Shown: piece after piece, positions 53,831 through 62,859 of the stretch
Numbering within the stretch: position 1 is the first letter of the stretch
How the letters are laid out: every line of letters begins with the position of its first letter
Notes under the pieces: model-generated
Database searches by the model: none
The model's input: only the letters and a program-made list of their open reading frames with translations
What the model was told of the DNA's origin: nothing
DNA from: Flavobacteriaceae bacterium CP2B
Lineage (GTDB): Bacteria > Bacteroidota > Bacteroidia > Flavobacteriales > Flavobacteriaceae
Length of the DNA stretch: 64,000 nt
NCBI GenBank assembly: GCA_001683825.1
Contig: LXTR01000048.1
Coordinates: forward strand, 124,001 to 188,000
Direction of reading: 5' to 3'
Made by a program: the position numbers and the translations under genes

Positions 53831-55339
53831 TTACATGCGCTGTTGAAAAAGGTGGTAATAGACTTCGTTGGCGTTGAGCTTGTCCTTGAATTCCCTGAGG
53901 GAGGTATACGGGTCTATCACCAGCAACTCTATGCCCGCCATCTCGGCGAAATCTTCCATGAACTCCGTGGTCAGGGCCTGCGTATATACCGTATGGTGGG
54001 CACCCCCTGCATGGATCCAGGCAGTCGCAGCCGTCTCCAGGTCAGGCCTTGGTTCCCAAAGCACCCGGGCCACGGGAAGTTTGGGCAGGTTGGCCATGGG
54101 GGTAACGGCCGTAACCTCATTGACAATTAAGCGGAACCGATTGCCCATATCCACCAGGGAAGCGTTGATCGCCGGTCCGGCCGGGCTATTGAAAACCAGG
54201 CGAACAGGGTCCTCCTTGCCCCCAATCCCCAGTGGGTGGACTTCGCAGGAGGGCTTCCCATCGGCGATAGACGGGCATATTTCCAGCATGTGCGATCCCA
54301 GGACATAGGACTTCTCCGGGGTAAAGTGATAGGTGTAATCTTCCATAAAACTGGTCCCCCCGGGCAGGCCATGGCCCATCACCTTCATCGCCCTTAGCAG
54401 GGCCGCGGTTTTCCAATCGCCTTCCGCCCCAAACCCATAACCGTCATTCATCAGCCGTTGCACGGCGATTCCCGGCAACTGCCGCAGGGATCCAAGGTTT
54501 TCGAAAGTATCGGTAAACGCCATAAAACCTCCCTCTTCCAGGAATGCCCGCAACCCAAGCTCAATCCTGGCAGCCTCGGCCAGCGATGCCCTTTTCGGGC
54601 CTTTTTTTAGCAGTTCCGGCGCAAGGTGGTACTCAGATTCATAGGTCTCCAACAAAGCGCTTACCTCAGATTCCCCCAGGTCCGATATCCGGCGGGTTAG
54701 CTCAGAAGTGCCATAGCCATTGACCGAGAGGCCAAACCGCAACTGGGCTGCTACCTTATCGCCCTCGGTAACGGCCACCTCCCGCATGTTGTCGCCGATA
54801 CGGGCCACTCTAAGGCGCTGCAGCTCATCCCAGCCCAGGGCAGTACGGGCCCAAACCCCTAGTTTTTTTTGCACAGGCGCATCTTTCCAATGGCCGGCTA
54901 CCACTTTTCGTTTGATACGCATACGCGATACCAGAAACCCAAACTCGCGATCGCCATGGGCCGATTGGTTCAGGTTCATAAAATCCATATCGATGGACTT
55001 CCAGGGGATTTCCGCATTGAACTGGGTATGCAGGTGGCAAAGTGGCTTGTTGAGCAGTTTCAGGCCATGGATCCACATCTTCGCCGGTGAAAATGTATGC
55101 ATCCAAAGTACGACCCCGATACAGGCCTGGGAAGCGTTGGCCGCCTGGCAGGCGTTGGAAATCTCCTCAGGGGTGGTCACCAGCGCCTTAAAAACCATGC
55201 GCAGGGGGATATGTGGAGAATCATCGAGGCCCCGGGCAATTTCCCCGGCGTTCCGTCTTACCTGTTCCAGGGTTTCAGCCCCGTATAAATGCTGGCTCCC
55301 ACTAATGAACCAAAGCTCCTTCTTTGCGATATCATTCAT
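53831..55339 (-). CDS. araA: L-arabinose isomerase
   Basis: A 502-residue enzyme converting L-arabinose to L-ribulose. The metal and catalytic residues match the family: Glu in [10 protein letters not shown] near residue 307, Glu in [10 protein letters not shown] near 332, His in [10 protein letters not shown] near 349 and His in GAHHTVYT near 449. The N-terminal [11 protein letters not shown] near 10 is the usual start. The length is that of the family (about 500). Followed downstream by the SSS symporter and preceded by araD on the same strand. Confidence 0.97.
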   Translation of the reverse strand: MNDIAKKELWFISGSQHLYGAETLEQVRRNAGEIARGLDDSPHIPLRMVFKALVTTPEEISNACQAANASQACIGVVLWMHTFSPAKMWIHGLKLLNKPLCHLHTQFNAEIPWKSIDMDFMNLNQSAHGDREFGFLVSRMRIKRKVVAGHWKDAPVQKKLGVWARTALGWDELQRLRVARIGDNMREVAVTEGDKVAAQLRFGLSVNGYGTSELTRRISDLGESEVSALLETYESEYHLAPELLKKGPKRASLAEAARIELGLRAFLEEGGFMAFTDTFENLGSLRQLPGIAVQRLMNDGYGFGAEGDWKTAALLRAMKVMGHGLPGGTSFMEDYTYHFTPEKSYVLGSHMLEICPSIADGKPSCEVHPLGIGGKEDPVRLVFNSPAGPAINASLVDMGNRFRLIVNEVTAVTPMANLPKLPVARVLWEPRPDLETAATAWIHAGGAHHTVYTQALTTEFMEDFAEMAGIELLVIDPYTSLREFKDKLNANEVYYHLFQQRM

Positions 55340-55407
55340 TTTTGCTTGTTCTGGTGTTTAATTCTGGGTGGTAGAAACAGGTCCCGATGCACAAGCCCCC
55401 GGCCACA

Positions 55408-56112
55408 CTATTCCTGCCCGTAGTAAGCATCCCTGCCGTGTTTGCGTTCATAATGTTTTTTGATGAGAGAACCTTTTAACCGTGGGGTATTGGGGTTGAT
55501 CTGAAGGGTAAGGCAGGCCATTCTGGCGATCTCCTCCAACACTTTACTGTTGTATACAGCCTTTCCGGCATTCTTACCCCAACTGAAGGGGCCGTGGTTT
55601 CCTACCAAAATCATTTCAACCTCCCTGCAGGACAACTTCCTTTTCGTTAGGCAATCCACAATCTGTACCCCCGTATTGTGCTCGTATTGGCCCTCAATGA
55701 GTTCGTCCTCCATAGGTGGCGCACAGGGGATATCAACGGTAAGATGGTCTGCATGGGTAGTCCCAAAGATGGGGATGTCCCGCTGGGCCTGCGCCCAGGC
55801 TACGGAATAGGTAGCGTGGGTATGGGCGATCCCCCCGACCTCTTCCCAGTTTTTATAGAGGTAGGCATGTGTTTTGGTATCCGATGAGGGTCGCATGGCC
55901 CCCTCTACCACGGTAGAGTCAAAATCCACGACCACCATGTCCTCCGGCTTTAGCGCCTTGTATGGGACCCCGCTGGGTTTTATGGCAAATACCCCGTTGG
56001 CACGGTCTGCCCCACTCACATTGCCAAAGGTGAAGATCGCCAATCCCAGGGCGTCCAACTGCATATTGGCTTCGTAGCATTCCCGTTTCAATTCGGTGTA
56101 TTTGGAGGTCAT
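55408..56112 (-). CDS. araD: L-ribulose-5-phosphate 4-epimerase
   Basis: A 234-residue class II aldolase-fold enzyme that converts L-ribulose-5-phosphate to D-xylulose-5-phosphate. The zinc ligands and catalytic region are clear: GNVSGADR near residue 30, IAHTHATYSVAWAQAQ near 94-109, FGTTHADHLT near 115 and VGNHGPFSWGKNAGKAVYNSK near 168. The start overlaps the araB stop by 4 bases, so the two are translated together. Length is normal. Confidence 0.95.
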   Translation of the reverse strand: MTSKYTELKRECYEANMQLDALGLAIFTFGNVSGADRANGVFAIKPSGVPYKALKPEDMVVVDFDSTVVEGAMRPSSDTKTHAYLYKNWEEVGGIAHTHATYSVAWAQAQRDIPIFGTTHADHLTVDIPCAPPMEDELIEGQYEHNTGVQIVDCLTKRKLSCREVEMILVGNHGPFSWGKNAGKAVYNSKVLEEIARMACLTLQINPNTPRLKGSLIKKHYERKHGRDAYYGQE

Positions 56113-57794
56113 AGCAACACTTTTTTAGATCCCAGCTGTTCCACAAAGGCAGCCAACGCATCGTAAGATGCTTCAAAGGGTTCCAACAAACCCACTTGTT
56201 CCGGGTCAGGCACGTATTCCGCCTCAAAACGGCTCCCCATCTTCCGGCCCGCGCTGATGACATCCGGGTAACATCCCGCGGCCACCGCTGCGTAGATCGC
56301 TGCCCCAAGCGCCGGGGCCTGGTCTGATGAGGCCACCTTGATGGGCCTGTTGAGCACATTGGCCAGCGTCTGCATAATATAAGGCGATTTCCTGGCAACG
56401 CCCCCTATCCCGATAATCGAATCAATGGGCACCCCCTCATCTTCGAAACGCCGGAGGATTTTCTTTGAACCAAAACAAATCGCGTGGACCAGGGCTTTGA
56501 AAAGGTGCGGTGCCCGGGTTCCCAGGGAAATGTTGGAAATGGCCGCCTTCAATTCCTGGTTGGCATCGGGCGTGCGCCTCCCGTTAATCCAGTCGAGCGC
56601 CACGGGCAGGCCCTCCGACAACGGAATAGCCGCCGCTTCTTCCGTGAGGCGTTGCATAAATTGTGCCTCCATCTCAGTGCCCAGGGCGTCCTTTTGGGCT
56701 TTGGAAAGGAGGTCCGATTTTAAAACCAGGGCATCCAGGGGCCAGGACAAGAGGTCGCGGAACCAGGCCAGCACATCGCCAAAGGCCGACTGCCCGGCTT
56801 CCAGCCCCACCATCCCGGGGATGACCGAACCGTCTACCTGCCCGCAAATACCGCTGACGGCCCGCTGTCCAATGCTCGTGGCGGGGGCTACCATGATATC
56901 GCAGGTGGACGTCCCCATCACACGGACCAGGGTGCGCTCGCCTACCCGCGCCCCCACGGCCCCGGCATGGGCATCAAAGGTGCCCACAGCGACCACGGTT
57001 TCGGTGGTCAATCCCAGGCGTTTCGCCCATTCGGCATCCAGGTAACCGGCCACTTCGTCGGACGTATAGGTATCCTCATACAAGTGGTCACGCAGTGTAG
57101 CAAGGTAGGGGTCTAGCTTCGCCAGGAATTCCGTGGGTGGAAGGCCGTCCCAGGCAGCATGCCACATGGCTTTGTGGCCCGCGGCGCAACGGCTTCGCTT
57201 GAACGTTTCCAGGTTTTTGTGGTCGCATAACAGGAAGGTCATCAGGTCACAGTGTTCCATCCAACTGTGGGCGGCCTCCCGTACTGCATCATCTTCCCGG
57301 ATGACATGAAGGATTTTGGCCCAAAACCATTCGGAGGAATAGATCCCCCCTTCGTATTTTGTGAAATCTACCCCACCCCAATTGGCCGCCAGGGCATTGA
57401 TCTCATTGGCCTCGGCAATGGCCGTATGGTCTTTCCACAAAACCATCATGGCGTTAGGGTTCTCATCAAAGGCGGGTACCATGGCCAGGGGCGTCCCGTC
57501 TTTGGTCACCGGGATGGGGGAAGAACCGGTGGTGTCAATACAAATTCCCTTAACGGATCCCGGAGACACACCACTTTTTGCCATGACAGCCTTTATGGCA
57601 TGCTCGAGCCCCTCTATATGGTCCCTGGGGTGTTGGCGGAATTGGTTGGACACCGGTTGGCAATAAAGCCCCTTGCGCCAGCGCGGGTACCAGAAAACTT
57701 CGGAGGCCAACGCTACACCGTCCAGGGTATTTATGAGTACCGCACGTACGGAGTCGGTTCCGTAATCCAATCCTATAACATATGATTTTGTCAT
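56109..57794 (-). CDS. araB: Ribulokinase
   Basis: A 561-residue FGGY kinase phosphorylating L-ribulose. I place the start at the ATG at 57794 because the resulting MTKSYVIGLDYGTDSVRA is the usual N-terminus; six extra codons upstream are less likely. Substrate and ATP features include AGHKAMWHAAWDGLPP near 200, VGTFDAHAGAVGARVG near 265 and the FGGY-type IGGVARKSPYIMQTLANVLNRPI near 462. It overlaps araD by 4 bases. Upstream lies the arabinofuranosidase pseudogene. Confidence 0.95.
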   Translation of the reverse strand: MTKSYVIGLDYGTDSVRAVLINTLDGVALASEVFWYPRWRKGLYCQPVSNQFRQHPRDHIEGLEHAIKAVMAKSGVSPGSVKGICIDTTGSSPIPVTKDGTPLAMVPAFDENPNAMMVLWKDHTAIAEANEINALAANWGGVDFTKYEGGIYSSEWFWAKILHVIREDDAVREAAHSWMEHCDLMTFLLCDHKNLETFKRSRCAAGHKAMWHAAWDGLPPTEFLAKLDPYLATLRDHLYEDTYTSDEVAGYLDAEWAKRLGLTTETVVAVGTFDAHAGAVGARVGERTLVRVMGTSTCDIMVAPATSIGQRAVSGICGQVDGSVIPGMVGLEAGQSAFGDVLAWFRDLLSWPLDALVLKSDLLSKAQKDALGTEMEAQFMQRLTEEAAAIPLSEGLPVALDWINGRRTPDANQELKAAISNISLGTRAPHLFKALVHAICFGSKKILRRFEDEGVPIDSIIGIGGVARKSPYIMQTLANVLNRPIKVASSDQAPALGAAIYAAVAAGCYPDVISAGRKMGSRFEAEYVPDPEQVGLLEPFEASYDALAAFVEQLGSKKVLL

Positions 57795-57862
57795 GCCTTG
57801 GCCTATTTTCAAAATTGCATTCCGGTTCTACGCCCAGGCATTACCAAACGCCTGAGGCCTTC

Positions 57863-58301
57863 TTACCACAGCGGTATCCTGAGCACCCCAAAAGACCCGA
57901 GGGGGGGGGGTAATGCAACGACCACCTGGGTACCCCGGGCAGGTAATTCACTTACCCTTGGCGCAATATTTTGGGGTGTTATAAACGTATTAACCGCCTG
58001 TAGGTCTTCACTTTGCAAGAGGGTCATCCTGCCCATGGAGCCTGATTTACCCCCATTTTGGGCAACGGGAATTCAAAAGAGCGGTTTTTCACCATTCCAG
58101 TATACAGCCCCCCATCGGCAGCAACATTGATATCCTCGCAGAAGGTCCCGTACTTGGCAGGCTGGATGGCCTCCTCGGATGTAGGAACATCCAGCGAAAA
58201 CCCATCTCCTGCCCCACTGTAGACCACCCGTTCCCAAACAGGGCCAGGGCCAGAAAGCTGCGTATGCCGTTCTTTACGCTTCTCTTATACCTTTCACTCA
58301 T
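57863..58301 (-). pseudogene. Internally deleted, frameshifted second GH51-type arabinofuranosidase
   Basis: On the minus strand the region starts with a signal-peptide-like ATG frame at 58301 (SFLALALFGNGWS). It shifts frame near 58230 into a segment with PTSEEAIQPAKYGTFCEDIN and ADGGLYTGMVKNRSFEFP, the hallmark N-terminus of the long GH51 alpha-L-arabinofuranosidases. After a junction near 58045 a third frame reads SEDLQAVNTFITPQNIAP and ends LPPPLGSFGVLRIPLW with a stop at 57863-57865, matching the family C-terminus. The 400-500 middle residues, with the catalytic glutamates, are gone. A ten-base G run (57901-57910) lies in the C-terminal part. It lies between araB and the intact arabinofuranosidase gene, in the same direction. 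Confidence 0.82.
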
Positions 58302-58340
58302 CTTTTGGATTATACCACAATACCCCTATCAGGCCTTTCC

Positions 58341-59939
58341 TCATTCTCCGGCCAGCACCACTACGGAATGCGGGGGCAACTCCAACTCCAGGATGCCTTT
58401 TCTATAGCTGAAGTTGGAAAAGCCGGCTGGCCTAACAGCCTCAGGTTGGTCAAAGGAATTGTGATCCTGCAGCCTTGCGCCTGTCAGAATTTGAGCACTG
58501 AGTTTTGCCACCCCCAATGCGGCAAGCGGAAGTTGCACCGTATGGGCACGGGAGGCGTCGATATTCACGAACGAAATATGCAACCTGTCGTCTTCATCCA
58601 TTGAGGCTGAAACCGATAAGGCCGGCAGGCTTTTGCCCCCTGCCTCGTAGTTGGGCGATTCAAACGTTAGCGGTAGCAAGCGGGCGTCCTGGTGCACCTT
58701 GTACATGTTCATAACGTGATATGTGGGCGTACGGATCATTTTTTCACCTTCGGTGAGGATGACGGCCTGCAATACGTTTACGGTTTGCGCAAGGTTCGCC
58801 ATTTTCACCCGGTCTGCATGGTTGTTGAAGATATTGAGCACCAGTCCTGCGATCATGGCATCGCGGATGGTATTCTGCTGGTAGAGGAAACCCGGGTTTG
58901 TTCCCGGGATGACATCATACCATCCCCCCCATTCATCCACCACCAGGTCGACTTTCTTCTCCGGGTCGTATGTATCCATAATGGCCGAATGCTTTTGAAT
59001 GAGTTCCTCCATGAGCCAGGATCGCTCCATGATATCAAAATACTGTTGCTCCGAAAAATCAACGGAAGACCCCTTATTGCCCCAGTCGATCACCGAGTAA
59101 TGGTGAAGGGCAACGCCTTGCAGAAGACGGTGCGGGATATCCCGCATCAGCACCTCCGTCCAATGGTAATCGTCATCACTGGCCCCCGAGGCAATTCGGT
59201 ACAACCCGCCTTCGACCCCGGCCCCGGACATAAAGGTGGCATACTTCCGGTAGATATCCGCATAATATTCCGCCCTCATATGGCCCCCACAGCCCCAGGC
59301 TTCGTTGCCCACGCCCCAGTAGCGCACTTTCCAGGGTTCCTTGCGCCCATTCTGCACCCTGAGGTCAGACATGGGGCTTTGGCCGTCATAATTCACATAC
59401 TGCACCCAATCGGCCAACTCCTGCACCGCTCCGCTGCCTACATTGCCCGACAGGTACGGTTCGGCTTCCAGGGCCTCACATAAATTCAGAAAATCATGGG
59501 TCCCAAAACTGTTATCCTCGGTGACGCCGCCCCACCAGGTATTTACAATGGTAGGCCGGTCTTCCCTGGGCCCAATCCCGTCTTTCCAATGGTAGGTGTC
59601 AGCAAAACAACCGCCCGGCCACCTCAGGTTGGGGATCTCCAGTTCCTTTAAGGCTGCAATGATGTCGTTGCGGACGCCGGCTTTATTGGGTATCAAACTT
59701 GAATCTCCGACATAAAAGCCATCGTATATACAGCGGCCCAAATGCTCGGCGAAATGGCCATAAATATGCCTGCTGATGAGCGGGGAACCACCCGCATCCC
59801 CAATAGTGATCTCGGTTACCGCCTTTTGTGCGTGAAGTCCCGCCCCGGGCAGGGACAGGAAAAAAACAAAGAGCAGGGCCACCCCCATGGCCAAGCCACG
59901 GGGTTTTCTTGATGGCAGATATAAATGCTGGTTTTCCAT
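58341..59939 (-). CDS. abfA: Alpha-L-arabinofuranosidase (GH51), secreted
   Basis: A 532-residue enzyme releasing L-arabinofuranose from arabinan or arabinoxylan. A signal peptide is seen (GVALLFVFFLSLPGAGLHAQ near 19-38). The N-terminal ISRHIYGHFAEHLGRCIYDG near 56-75 is typical for this shorter GH51 type; the acid/base Glu is in GVGNEAWGCGG near residue 214 and the nucleophile Glu in VVDEWGGWYD near 336. The start at the ATG at 59939 is preferred because the upstream codon is a poor TTG. It is the first gene of the minus-strand ara run, divergent from araR. Confidence 0.94.
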   Translation of the reverse strand: MENQHLYLPSRKPRGLAMGVALLFVFFLSLPGAGLHAQKAVTEITIGDAGGSPLISRHIYGHFAEHLGRCIYDGFYVGDSSLIPNKAGVRNDIIAALKELEIPNLRWPGGCFADTYHWKDGIGPREDRPTIVNTWWGGVTEDNSFGTHDFLNLCEALEAEPYLSGNVGSGAVQELADWVQYVNYDGQSPMSDLRVQNGRKEPWKVRYWGVGNEAWGCGGHMRAEYYADIYRKYATFMSGAGVEGGLYRIASGASDDDYHWTEVLMRDIPHRLLQGVALHHYSVIDWGNKGSSVDFSEQQYFDIMERSWLMEELIQKHSAIMDTYDPEKKVDLVVDEWGGWYDVIPGTNPGFLYQQNTIRDAMIAGLVLNIFNNHADRVKMANLAQTVNVLQAVILTEGEKMIRTPTYHVMNMYKVHQDARLLPLTFESPNYEAGGKSLPALSVSASMDEDDRLHISFVNIDASRAHTVQLPLAALGVAKLSAQILTGARLQDHNSFDQPEAVRPAGFSNFSYRKGILELELPPHSVVVLAGE

Positions 59940-60111
59940 TGGCAAAAGTTTAGGAAATGATACGCGGATAAATTGTTAAGTGTAATACTCACATTTGTAA
60001 ATGAACTGATTTTTTGCTTAGCAAGCAAGATATTTCTGAATAACGTGTATTTTTAACACTTGCAATAAACATGTACTTACGGGAGGGCCAATCCCGCCTG
60101 AGAATAGCGCT
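59940..60111. promoter_or_regulatory. Divergent abfA-araR control region with candidate AraR sites
   Basis: Two similar elements lie here in opposite directions: AAGTGTAATACTCAC at 59978-59992 and, on the minus strand, AAGTGTTAAAAATACAC at 60061-60045, both built on a GTGT/CAC core. A short palindrome TTGCTTAGCAA is at 60014-60024. They sit between the arabinofuranosidase and araR starts, so I suggest they are regulator binding sites; the pairing is my inference. Confidence 0.4.
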
Positions 60112-60804
60112 ATGCACCACAATACCTACCAACAGGAAGACAAGCTGCTTTTGGCAGTGGACTGTATCATTTTCGGCTTTGACAAAAAGGGCCTTAAAAT
60201 CCTTCTTGTCAAAAGGAATTTTGAACCGGAGAAGGGAAAATGGTCCCTTATTGGCGGATTTTTAAAAAAGGATGAAAACCTGGATGAAGCTGCTACCCGG
60301 GTGTTGCATACCCTTACCGGCCTGAAGGATATCTATATGGAGCAACTATACGCGTACAGCAAGATCGACCGGGATCCGGCGGAGCGTACCATATCCGTCG
60401 CCTATTTCGCGCTGATCGATGTGGCGTCACACCAATTTGAAGGGTTACAGGACGAAGACGCCCATTGGTTCGACCTTAAAAAGGCGCCCGACCTTATCTT
60501 TGATCACAACGAGATGGTGCAGAAAGCCCTTGCCCGTCTGCGGCGCAGGGCCCTGAACTGGCCTATTGGTTTTGAACTGCTGCCTGAGAAGTTTACCATG
60601 CGCCAGCTACAAGCGCTGTACGAATCGATACTCGATAAGAGGCTGGACAAGCGAAATTTTATCAATAAGATCAATGCCATGGATGTCCTGGAAAAACTGG
60701 ACGAAAAAGACATGAGCTCGTCCCGTAAAGGATCCTTCCTGTACCGGTTTGATGCTGATAAATACCATGTAAAGGTAAAGGAGGGGTTTAGCTTCAGGAT
60801 CTAG
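60112..60804 (+). CDS. araR: Nudix-fold transcriptional regulator of arabinose genes (AraR type)
   Basis: A 230-residue regulator with an N-terminal Nudix-like domain (VDCIIFGFDKKGLKILLVKRNFEP near residues 16-39, KWSLIGGFLKKDENLDEAA near 43-61) and a C-terminal winged-helix region (PEKFTMRQLQALYESILDKRLDKRNFINKI near 160-189). The Nudix catalytic REUXEE-type box is degenerate: the usual Glu cluster is missing after GGF, consistent with a sensor and not a hydrolase. A Nudix-type AraR controlling L-arabinose use is known from Bacteroides. Position divergent from the ara cluster supports the name. Confidence 0.87.
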   Translation: MHHNTYQQEDKLLLAVDCIIFGFDKKGLKILLVKRNFEPEKGKWSLIGGFLKKDENLDEAATRVLHTLTGLKDIYMEQLYAYSKIDRDPAERTISVAYFALIDVASHQFEGLQDEDAHWFDLKKAPDLIFDHNEMVQKALARLRRRALNWPIGFELLPEKFTMRQLQALYESILDKRLDKRNFINKINAMDVLEKLDEKDMSSSRKGSFLYRFDADKYHVKVKEGFSFRI

Positions 60805-60833
60805 GCCGGGATGGGTTGTTGACGGGGGCAGGT

Positions 60834-61721
60834 TTACTCTCCGAGTTTAAAATTGACCACCACGAAGCCCACCTGTTGGGAAGGGGCCTTGGAATCTACA
60901 TTCCAGCGGTGCATAAAGGCGGTTTTACGGGCAGGTTCCAGGAGGCAGGGATCATTATTGGTGGTGCCGCGTACCCCCGGTGTGGCATCGACCACCTTTC
61001 CGTTGCGGTCTACCACGATCTGGACTACCACACGCCCTTCCTCATTGCATTCTTGCTGTACCTTTCCCTTGCTCACCAAGGAACGGCCGTTCAGGCCATA
61101 CCCGGCGGTACCGCTGCCGGTCCCGGGGCTACCGTAATAACTGGTACCATAGGGGTCTCCATCGGGCTGCCCCTTGTCGCCTGCCTGTTGGTCGTCCCCT
61201 TCACTTCCCTGGGCCGCTCCGTCCGATTTGTTCAGGCCTCCCATGAGCTCATCCAGTTTTTTCTTTTTGGCTTCCTGTTCCTGGCGGGCTTTATCTTCGG
61301 CAGCCTTCTTCTCCCGGGCCAATTGCTCGGCCCTGGCTTTCCTCGCGGCAGCCTCCCGCTGTTCCGCTTCCCGTTGCTGTTTAATTTTGATGGCCTCTTC
61401 CTCCTCCCGGGTCAATAGCTTTTCTGCGGGTTTCTCGGTAACTTCCTCACTGGCCACTTCTTCGGGCGGTGCAGCCTCCTCTTCCTGCACTTCTTCCTGA
61501 ACTACCTCTTTCTCCTCGGCCGGGCGGGATTGTACCTTTTCCTTGGGTTGCTCTTCCCCCATGCCAAACTCGGTAGTGCCAAAATTCACGGTAATCCCAT
61601 TCTCAATGGGCGGCTCCATATAGGTAAGACCGATATAAAAAAGCAAAAGCAGGAGTGCACTTAGCAGCGCGGTGGTAAGTGTAAAGGATTTTTTCTTGTG
61701 TCTCGTATCTAAGAACGACAT
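60834..61721 (-). CDS. tonB: TonB-like energy transducer
   Basis: A 295-residue periplasm-spanning protein with one N-terminal membrane anchor (residues 15-35) and a long charged Glu/Lys/Gln-rich linker (residues 55-165, probably extended or coiled coil). The Gly-rich stretch precedes a C-terminal TonB-type domain (EEGRVVVQIVVDRNGKVVDATPGV near 231). It transmits proton-motive force to outer-membrane receptors. The ATG shares a base with the exbD stop (TGATG), so exbB-exbD-tonB form an operon. Confidence 0.88.
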   Translation of the reverse strand: MSFLDTRHKKKSFTLTTALLSALLLLLFYIGLTYMEPPIENGITVNFGTTEFGMGEEQPKEKVQSRPAEEKEVVQEEVQEEEAAPPEEVASEEVTEKPAEKLLTREEEEAIKIKQQREAEQREAAARKARAEQLAREKKAAEDKARQEQEAKKKKLDELMGGLNKSDGAAQGSEGDDQQAGDKGQPDGDPYGTSYYGSPGTGSGTAGYGLNGRSLVSKGKVQQECNEEGRVVVQIVVDRNGKVVDATPGVRGTTNNDPCLLEPARKTAFMHRWNVDSKAPSQQVGFVVVNFKLGE

Positions 61722-62107
61722 CAGTTGGGTCGCACTGCCAGGATGACCTTGTAATTGTTCCGGTTGGCAATATCCATAACGTTTACAGCCTCTTTGATAG
61801 CTACGCTCTCCTCTGCCCTCAGGATAATCGTGGGTTTTTCCTGGCCCTTCAGTGCCTTTTTTAGTTCAATTTCAATGTATTCTCCGTTAATCCGCTCGTT
61901 GTTCACAAAATATTCCAGGTTCCTGTTGATCGTAACCGATACGTTTTGGGTGTTGGTCGATTTTCCTTTAGCCTTGGGCAACAATAGGTCCAGCGCATTG
62001 GGTGAATTGGCTGTCAGCATAAAAAAGATGAGCAGCAAGAATACGATGTCCGTCATGGACGCCATGCTGAATTCCGGACTGATTTTATTTCTTCCCTTTA
62101 GCTTCAT
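61721..62107 (-). CDS. exbD: ExbD/TolR-family biopolymer transport protein
   Basis: A 128-residue protein with one N-terminal membrane segment carrying the proton-path Asp in MTDIVFLLLIFFMLTANSP near residues 18-36, then a periplasmic domain with AEESVAIKEAVNVMDIA near 102. Works with ExbB as the proton channel of the TonB system. Lies between exbB (9-base gap) and tonB (1-base overlap). Confidence 0.92.
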   Translation of the reverse strand: MKLKGRNKISPEFSMASMTDIVFLLLIFFMLTANSPNALDLLLPKAKGKSTNTQNVSVTINRNLEYFVNNERINGEYIEIELKKALKGQEKPTIILRAEESVAIKEAVNVMDIANRNNYKVILAVRPN

Positions 62108-62116
62108 CTTTTTGTA

Positions 62117-62809
62117 TTATACGGGTTCGTTCAGCAGGTCGAGGAACTCCACCGCATTGGCCTCCATCTTGTGTACCACCTTGTCTGTACGGTTCACCAG
62201 GTGGTTATAGCCGATATAGGCGATAATCCCGACAATCAAACCGGCCACCGTTGTGGTCATCGCGGTATAGATACCGGAAGCCAGGGCGCCCATTTCTGCC
62301 TGCCCCCCGCTACTGGCCATTTGGTGGAATGCCAAAATCATACCAATAACCGTACCCAAAAACCCGATCATGGGTGCTGCTCCGGCTACCGTTGCCAGGA
62401 TGTTCACGTTTTTTTCCAGTTTATACACCTCCAGGGTGCCGGCATTCTCAATGGCGGCATTGATGTCGTCCAGCGGTTTGCCTATCCGGGATACCCCCTT
62501 TTCGGTCAGGCGTGCCACGGGTGAATCGGTTTGGGCGCAAAGGATCTTTGCGGCCTCCAGTTTCCCGCTCATGACGTGGTCCCTGATCTGGTTCATAAAA
62601 TTCTTGTCGATCTGCGACGCGGCCTTGATCGCGAGCAGTCGCTCAAAATAAATATACAGGGCCACCGCGAGCATGGCAAAAAGCACTGAAATAATGACGA
62701 TACTACCCGTGCCCCCATTAAAAATCAAATCGATGACAGAGAGCGTTTTTTCTTCCGAAACAAGTTCCCCCACTTGCGTCTCGTCTACGAGATCCTGAAA
62801 TAATACCAT
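62117..62809 (-). CDS. exbB: MotA/TolQ/ExbB-family proton channel protein
   Basis: A 230-residue inner-membrane protein with three hydrophobic segments: one after the N-terminal stretch (residues 33-53), and a pair GVAGAAPMIGFLGTVIGMILAF-type near 142-162 and TTTVAGLIVGIIAYIGYNHLV near 190-210. It forms the stator with ExbD and TonB. It is the first gene of the three-gene operon, 50 bases from the nhaD stop. Confidence 0.92.
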   Translation of the reverse strand: MVLFQDLVDETQVGELVSEEKTLSVIDLIFNGGTGSIVIISVLFAMLAVALYIYFERLLAIKAASQIDKNFMNQIRDHVMSGKLEAAKILCAQTDSPVARLTEKGVSRIGKPLDDINAAIENAGTLEVYKLEKNVNILATVAGAAPMIGFLGTVIGMILAFHQMASSGGQAEMGALASGIYTAMTTTVAGLIVGIIAYIGYNHLVNRTDKVVHKMEANAVEFLDLLNEPV

Positions 62810-62859
62810 ATTGTATGCTGAGTTAATTTTGCCCTTATAACGGAGTATTGTCGATTAAA

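Noticed and set aside
58024-58227. Small separate gene
   Set aside because: Its sequence is the GH51 N-terminal hallmark in one frame of a degenerate, truncated gene.
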